From Nannocystis pusilla (lineage in GTDB: Bacteria; Myxococcota_A; Polyangia; Nannocystales; Nannocystaceae), in assembly GCF_026626665.1 (NCBI RefSeq), contig NZ_JAPNKE010000002.1, positions 10,312,001-10,376,000 on the forward strand: a stretch of 64,000 nucleotides of DNA, given 5' to 3'. The notes under the pieces are model-generated. The model made no database searches. It saw nothing but the letters and a program-made list of their open reading frames with translations, and had not been told where the DNA came from. The position numbers were made by a program, and so were the translations under genes. Shown here in pieces: positions 59,791 through 64,000 of this stretch (positions within the stretch are counted from its first letter, which is position 1; each line of letters opens with the position of its first letter).

Positions 59791-61113
59791 TCAGCCGGCG
59801 TCGCAGTAGTACTCGACGTCGGCCGCGCCGGCGATCTTGAGATCGGCGCAGGCGGTGCCGCACAGCTCGAGCGCCGTGTACGGCATCGGCTCGATGTAGC
59901 GCCAGCCGCTCTCGTTGGCGCAGTCGGTGATCATCGGGACCTCGGTGTTGCCGAGCTTGACGATCGTCTTGTCGGGGAACGCCGGCGGCGACTCGAGCGG
60001 GATGATGCAGCTCTGCGCGTCCTGGACGATGGCGTTCAGCGCGTCGCTGAGCTCGATGGCGTTCTTGGCGCTGTAGAACTTCTCGTCGCCCGCCTTGGCC
60101 GTGCCGCCGAGCGTGGCCAGCTCGTTGAGCTTCTCGTACGGGTTGATCATGTTGGGGTTGCCGTCCTGGATGTTCGGGTTCGGCGCGTTGTCGATGGCGA
60201 TGCCGATGACGTAGGTCGGGATGTTGTCGACCGAGAAGGCGTCGCCGACGATCGGGGCCAGGTTGGCGTCGTAGACCTCGAACAGCTCGGTGAGGTTGGG
60301 GGCCGTGGTGCTGCAGTTGGCGGCGCCGTCGGTGACGAGCATGACGATGCGCGGCACGGCCGGGTCGAGCGACTTGAGGTGGTTGAGCGCGGCGGTCATG
60401 CCGAGCGCGGTCGGGGTGCCGCCGGCGATCGTCATGTTGCTCTGCGCCGGCAGGACCGGGATGATCGCGTCCTTGTTGAGCTCGGCGACCGGCACCTCGA
60501 CGGCGTCGTTGACGAGGCAGGCCGTCATCTTGTACTCGCCGAGCGCGTTCTTCGACGGGAACAGGTTCATGCCGAAGTTGAACTTGTCGTTGAAGTCGGT
60601 CAGCACCTGATTGACGACCGCGTAGAGGCTGTACCAGCGCGTCACGTCGGGCGTGACGGGGTCGGCGTCGGCGTCCCACTTCTGCAGCATCGAGCCCGAC
60701 TTGTCGAGCACGAGCATGGTGTTCGGCTTGACCGGCTGGACGGTGACCGAGATCTCCTGACAGGGCGTGTCGGTAGTGGTGCCCATCGTCGTCAGGGTCG
60801 TCGAGGTCTGCGGCTCGGTGGTCGGACCCGCGGTGGTGTCGACCGGCTCGGTGGTGCTGGTCGGCCCGGTGGTCTCGGTGGTGGTCGGCGTCGTGGTCGA
60901 CTCGGTGGCGGTGCCGGTGCCGTCGGTGGTCGTCGGCGCGGTCGTGTCGGTCTCGGTGCCGGTGGTGGTGCTCGGCGTCGTCGTCGTCAGCGGCGGCAAC
61001 GTCGTCGTCATCATGGTGCCGGTCGCGCCCTGCGTGTCATTGCCGTTGTCGCCGCAGCCGCTCACGAGCCCGAAGGAAGCCAAAAACAGAACACCCGAAA
61101 AACGTCGCATCAC
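59791..61113 (-). CDS. VWA-domain lipoprotein with Thr-rich linker
   Basis: A 440-residue lipoprotein (GLVSGC, lipid Cys 20), a ~90-residue Thr-rich linker and a von Willebrand A domain. The MIDAS motif is intact: LDKSGS (Asp137, Ser139, Ser141), GGTPT (threonine of the second loop) and VTDGAANC. The C-terminal ~100 residues contain four or more cysteines (SCIIPLESPP, DCANESGW, LCGTACADLKIAG), likely disulfide-bonded. VWA proteins of this form bind protein ligands through Mg at the cell surface. GGGAGAG lies before the start. It is preceded by a short gene for an NTF2-like lipoprotein and followed by a good terminator. Confidence 0.82.
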   Translation of the reverse strand: MMRRFSGVLFLASFGLVSGCGDNGNDTQGATGTMMTTTLPPLTTTTPSTTTGTETDTTAPTTTDGTGTATESTTTPTTTETTGPTSTTEPVDTTAGPTTEPQTSTTLTTMGTTTDTPCQEISVTVQPVKPNTMLVLDKSGSMLQKWDADADPVTPDVTRWYSLYAVVNQVLTDFNDKFNFGMNLFPSKNALGEYKMTACLVNDAVEVPVAELNKDAIIPVLPAQSNMTIAGGTPTALGMTAALNHLKSLDPAVPRIVMLVTDGAANCSTTAPNLTELFEVYDANLAPIVGDAFSVDNIPTYVIGIAIDNAPNPNIQDGNPNMINPYEKLNELATLGGTAKAGDEKFYSAKNAIELSDALNAIVQDAQSCIIPLESPPAFPDKTIVKLGNTEVPMITDCANESGWRYIEPMPYTALELCGTACADLKIAGAADVEYYCDAG

Positions 61114-61162
61114 ACCACTCTCCCGCGCGAAAACGGAGGTTAAGGTCGACGGCGACTATAAC

Positions 61163-61630
61163 TCAGGGCGACTGTCCGTGTCCGTCTGTTTTTGCGACGT
61201 CGTCGTCGGCGCTCGGCGCGGGAGTCGGGCCGCTTTTGTCGACGGAGGTGTGGTCGTGGACGATGCTCCAGCCGCGAGCGTCGCGCCGGAACACCAACGT
61301 GAAGACACCCGCGCCGGCAGCCTCGGTCTGCGTCAGGCGCCAGCGACCGAGGACCACCGCGACGTCGCGGCTGAGCCCGCGAACGTCGACGATCTCGAAC
61401 TCGAGGTGGCCCATCGTCTCGGCCCCGCGCGCGCCATAGCGCTCGAGATAGCGGGCCCGCGCCGCCGCGTAGCCGCGCCGGATCGCGCCGCCCGAAGTGA
61501 ACACCAGCGCCTCCGACGGCTCGTAGGCGCGCAAGAAACCCTCGAGGTCGCCGTGGTTCCAGGCCGCGGCTTGCTCGCGGAGCACGCCCTCGACCGCGCG
61601 GCGATCCTGGCCGGTGAAGCCGCACGCCAT
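61163..61630 (-). CDS. SnoaL/NTF2-like protein, possible lipoprotein with unclear start
   Basis: From the ATG at 61630 it is 155 residues with the NTF2/SnoaL-like pattern VEGVLREQAAAWNHGDLEGFLRAY, followed by YLERYGARGAETMGHLEFEI and VVLGRWRLTQT...GVFTLVFRRDARGWSIVHDHTS, a fold that binds small ligands or acts as a domain of enzymes. Directly upstream, in frame, is LDFLLGLPGLLCLLGLLVMAC, a textbook lipoprotein signal, yet no ATG, GTG or TTG begins it within reach. The true start may therefore lie beyond a missing base, as in several other genes here. The last residues (ADDDVAKTDGHGQSP) look disordered. Confidence 0.65.
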   Translation of the reverse strand: MACGFTGQDRRAVEGVLREQAAAWNHGDLEGFLRAYEPSEALVFTSGGAIRRGYAAARARYLERYGARGAETMGHLEFEIVDVRGLSRDVAVVLGRWRLTQTEAAGAGVFTLVFRRDARGWSIVHDHTSVDKSGPTPAPSADDDVAKTDGHGQSP

Positions 61631-61905
61631 CACGAGCAGGCCGAGCAGGCAGAGCAGGCCGGGTAGGCCGAGCAGGAAGTCGAGCCGCGGGGCGAGGCGA
61701 GGCGTCCGCGAGGCCGCGGCCCGCCCCGGCTCGTGAGGCCGATTCGCAGGCCCGGCCGGACCGCCTCGAAACGCCCCTGGACCGGCCTGAGCGGCGTCAG
61801 AGGGCGAGATGTGCTCCGCGTCACACCTTGGGTCGCCCGGCGCGGTCAAAAACCTGGATAAGTTGCCCAGAGCAGAGCCCGAGTATAGCTCAGGGCGGTC
61901 CGCCG

Positions 61906-64000
61906 ATGCCCGAATCTCTCCCGCAACGGATCTTTTCCCGCATCGCGTCCTTGAGCCTGAGCCGTCCGCGGCTGGTGCTGACGGTCGCTGGCTTGTTGGT
62001 GGCCGCCTCGGCGGTGACGCTGCCGCAGCTGCGGGTGTCGACGTCGCGCTACGGGCTGGTGTCGGACGAGAACCCCGACCAGGCGCGGATGCTGCGGTTC
62101 TTCGAGCGCTTCGGCAACCCGGACGCGCCGGTGGTGGTGGTCTCGAGCGAGCGCCCGGAGGACAGCCGCGCGGTCGTCGACCGGCTGATCGCCGGGTTCG
62201 AAGCGGTGCCGAAGCTGCGCGGCCGCGTGCTCGCCCGCGTCGGTCCGAGCGAGGTCGCCGAGGTGCTGCTCCTACAGCGCCCCGAGGTCCTGTCTCAGTG
62301 ACAGGTAACTTGCCGCCCGACGTGGCGCTCGCGCCGCTGGTCGAGGGCGGTCTGCCGGCGTGGTTCGGGGCGATCGAGGGGCAGCTGCAGGCGGGCCTCG
62401 ACGGCGAGGCCGCGCCGCAAGATCCCGCGCGCGCGGCCGAGGGCCTCAAGCAGCTCGGCGGGATGGCGAGCACCTTCGACCGCTACCTCGCCGGCGAAGA
62501 TCTCATGCGCGCGGCGATGCAGGCCCAGGCCGGCGAGGCGCCGGCGCGCGGCCGCGACGAGGCCGGCTACATCCAGACGGTCGACGGCAAGTACCACGTC
62601 GTCAGCGTGTTCCCCGAGTTCTCCGGCAACGAGGTCAGCGACTTCGCGCCGCTGATCAAGCAGATCCACGAGGTCCGCGACGCGGCGCTGGCGGCCGGCC
62701 CGGCCGGCGTCCGCGCGGAGATCACCGGCCTGCCGGAGCTCGCCAGCGAGGAGCAGAAGCTCGTCAGCCGCGGCCTGGTCCAGTCGAGCTTGTGGTCGGG
62801 CCTGGCGATCCTGGTGCTGTGCCTGGTGATGCTGCGCTCGCTGCGGCAGACGGTGCTGAGCCTGGTGCCGCTGCTGGCCGGGCTGGCGCTCACGCTCGGC
62901 GCGGTCTACTGGATCTACGGCTACCTCAATCTGATCACCTCGAGCTTCGTGTCGACGCTGCTCGGGCTCGGCATCGACTTCGGCGTGCACATGATGCACC
63001 GCTTCAACGAGCAGCGGCGCGCCGGCTCGTCGGTGGCGGCGGCGATCCGCGAGGCGCTGATGCACACCGGCCCGCCGATCGTGGTCGGCGCGCTGGTGAC
63101 GGTGCTGGCGTTCCTCACCACGCTGGGCTCCGACTTCACCGCCTACGCCGAGCTCGGGGTCATCACCGCGGTCGGCCTGCTGTTCGTGGTGCTGGCGACG
63201 CTGTTCGTGCTGCCGTCGCTGCTGATCCTGGCCGGCAAGACGGGGCTCGCGGCGGTCAAGAAGGAGCCGCCGATGGTCCACCGGCTGGTCGGCTTCGTCG
63301 CGCGCGCGCGCGTGTTCATCGTCTTGCTGGCGGTGCTGGGCGCCGTCGGCGGCGGCTGGGGGCTGTCGCGGATCGCCTTCAACGGCCGCTACTTCGACTT
63401 CCTGCCGCGCAACAGCGAGGGCGTGCACGCGCTCGAGGCGCTCGAGGGCGACCCGCTGATGAGCCCGGTCTACGCCAACGCGGCCGCCGACGATGTCGAG
63501 TCGGCGCGGGCCAAGGCCGAGGCGCTGCGGGCCCTGCCCGAGGTCGCAGGGGTGCAGACGGCGACCGACCTGCTGCCGCCGCTCGACCCGCAGCGGCTGG
63601 CGCAGCTCGAGGCGATCGAGAAGCTCGGGCCGCTGCCGGACTTCGCCAGGCTGGCGGCGCGCCACACCACGCCGGAGGAGCTGCTGCCGAAGATCAAGGC
63701 GATCGTCGACGTGCTCGACGAGGTCCGGTTCGCGCTGCAGCAGGGCGGTCAGCCGACCGAGGCGGTCGACCAGGCGCAGGCCAGCTTCCGCGCGCTGCGC
63801 GAGCGGCTCGAGAAGGCCGGCCCGGCCGAGCGCGAGCGGCTGGCCGCGGCCGAGCCGCAGGTGGCCGACCTGCTCGGCCGCGCCTGGACCACCGCCAAGA
63901 ACGTGGCCGACCGCGGCAGCTACGCGCCGAGCGACCTGCCGCAGCTGTTCCGCACCCGCTTCGTCGCCCGCGACGGCCACGGCCTGGCGCTGTTCGTGGT
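61906..64000 (+). CDS. MMPL/HpnN-like RND exporter (3' end outside window, frame broken at 62298)
   Basis: N-terminal segment 61906-62301 has TM1 and the first periplasmic strand (LVLTVAGLLVAASAVTLPQL, GNPDAPVVVVSSERPEDS). Downstream the coding frame is -1 and could begin only at GTG 62298 (GTGA overlap with the stop). It continues through four membrane helices (SLWSGLAILVLCLVMLRSL, VLSLVPLLAGLALTLGAVYW, LLGLGIDFGVHMMHRF with the conserved Asp, ITAVGLLFVVLATLFVLPSLLIL) and into the second half. Relatives export hopanoids or other lipids as one chain. An RND protein split after TM1 is unlikely, and the break lies inside a hairpin repeat (62289-62305), so a one-base deletion is the simple reading. 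Confidence 0.78.
62289..62305. repeat. Dispersed hairpin repeat at the exporter's frame break
   Basis: CCTGTC, loop TCAGT, GACAGG: perfect 6-bp stem whose loop is five rather than four bases, spanning the stop and the shifted frame. Confidence 0.65.

Noticed and set aside
62298..64000. Separate gene starting at GTG 62298
   Set aside because: The GTGA overlap looks like coupling, but the first segment holds only TM1 and the first periplasmic strand of the same RND protein. One gene with a lost base inside a hairpin is more likely than two genes.

Overview
The window (about 70% GC) reads as a piece of a myxobacterial chromosome, most like Nannocystis/Enhygromyxa-type Deltaproteobacteria. The reasons are: secreted proteins ending in a MYXO-CTERM tail (Gly-Cys-Gly-Cys, one hydrophobic helix, Arg cluster); several lipoproteins with long Thr/Ser/Gly linkers after the lipobox Cys; myxobacterial Cys-rich disulfide repeats; a paired DUF1592/DUF1552 operon; and a very large kinase/ATPase/GAF/histidine-kinase hybrid. 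I see no rRNA, tRNA, CRISPR array, insertion sequence or prophage.

Layout. 1-999: 3' part of a diheme cytochrome c. 1190-2509: phosphoesterase-like lipoprotein. 2731-6733: three-subunit molybdenum hydroxylase resembling 4-hydroxybenzoyl-CoA reductase. 7015-11519: acetoacetate-decarboxylase-like protein, two secreted proteins of unknown role, and a serine hydrolase. 11819-14933: DUF1592 + DUF1552 operon. 15704-15754: a 16-codon peptide gene with its own ribosome site and terminator hairpin. 16139-22201: RND efflux adaptor and pump, an NRDE protein and an outer-membrane barrel. 22210-25727: MNT-HEPN-MmeI-like methyltransferase operon, which looks like a defence island. 25801-35455: Sel1/TonB-C lipoprotein, two sensor kinases and a tandem DsbA lipoprotein. 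35566-39035: orphan ABC ATPase, YqaA membrane protein, lipoprotein and DUF5131 protein. 39043-49449: PDZ/thioredoxin-like lipoprotein, luciferase-like monooxygenase, tandem MYXO-CTERM metalloproteases, APP1-like phosphatase and glutathione transferase. 49604-57591: L,D-transpeptidase, barrel protein, DnaJ-C-like protein, AstB homologue lacking the catalytic Cys, histidine kinase, and 4-hydroxybutyryl-CoA dehydratase-like enzyme. 57651-64000: three surface lipoproteins and the start of an MMPL/RND exporter.

Two window-wide signals stand out. First, a small dispersed inverted repeat, core TGTCC-N4-GGACA and often extended to CATGTCC/GGACATG, occurs dozens of times. It sits between genes, at convergent gene ends and inside coding regions in several frames. 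The 10-base palindrome GGACATGTCC alone occurs seven times, against roughly 0.06 expected by base composition. I know of no named element that matches it. Second, about ten otherwise well-conserved genes are broken by a single-base indel, usually in a homopolymer or beside a hairpin, and one by an in-frame amber codon. This pattern looks more like residual consensus error in the assembly than like ten real pseudogenes. Gene ends given for those loci should be read with that in mind.

Functional themes are cell-envelope biology (lipoproteins, barrels, RND pumps, L,D-transpeptidase), signalling (three histidine-kinase proteins), CoA-ester or aromatic metabolism with iron-sulfur enzymes usually seen in anaerobes, and one defence-type operon.
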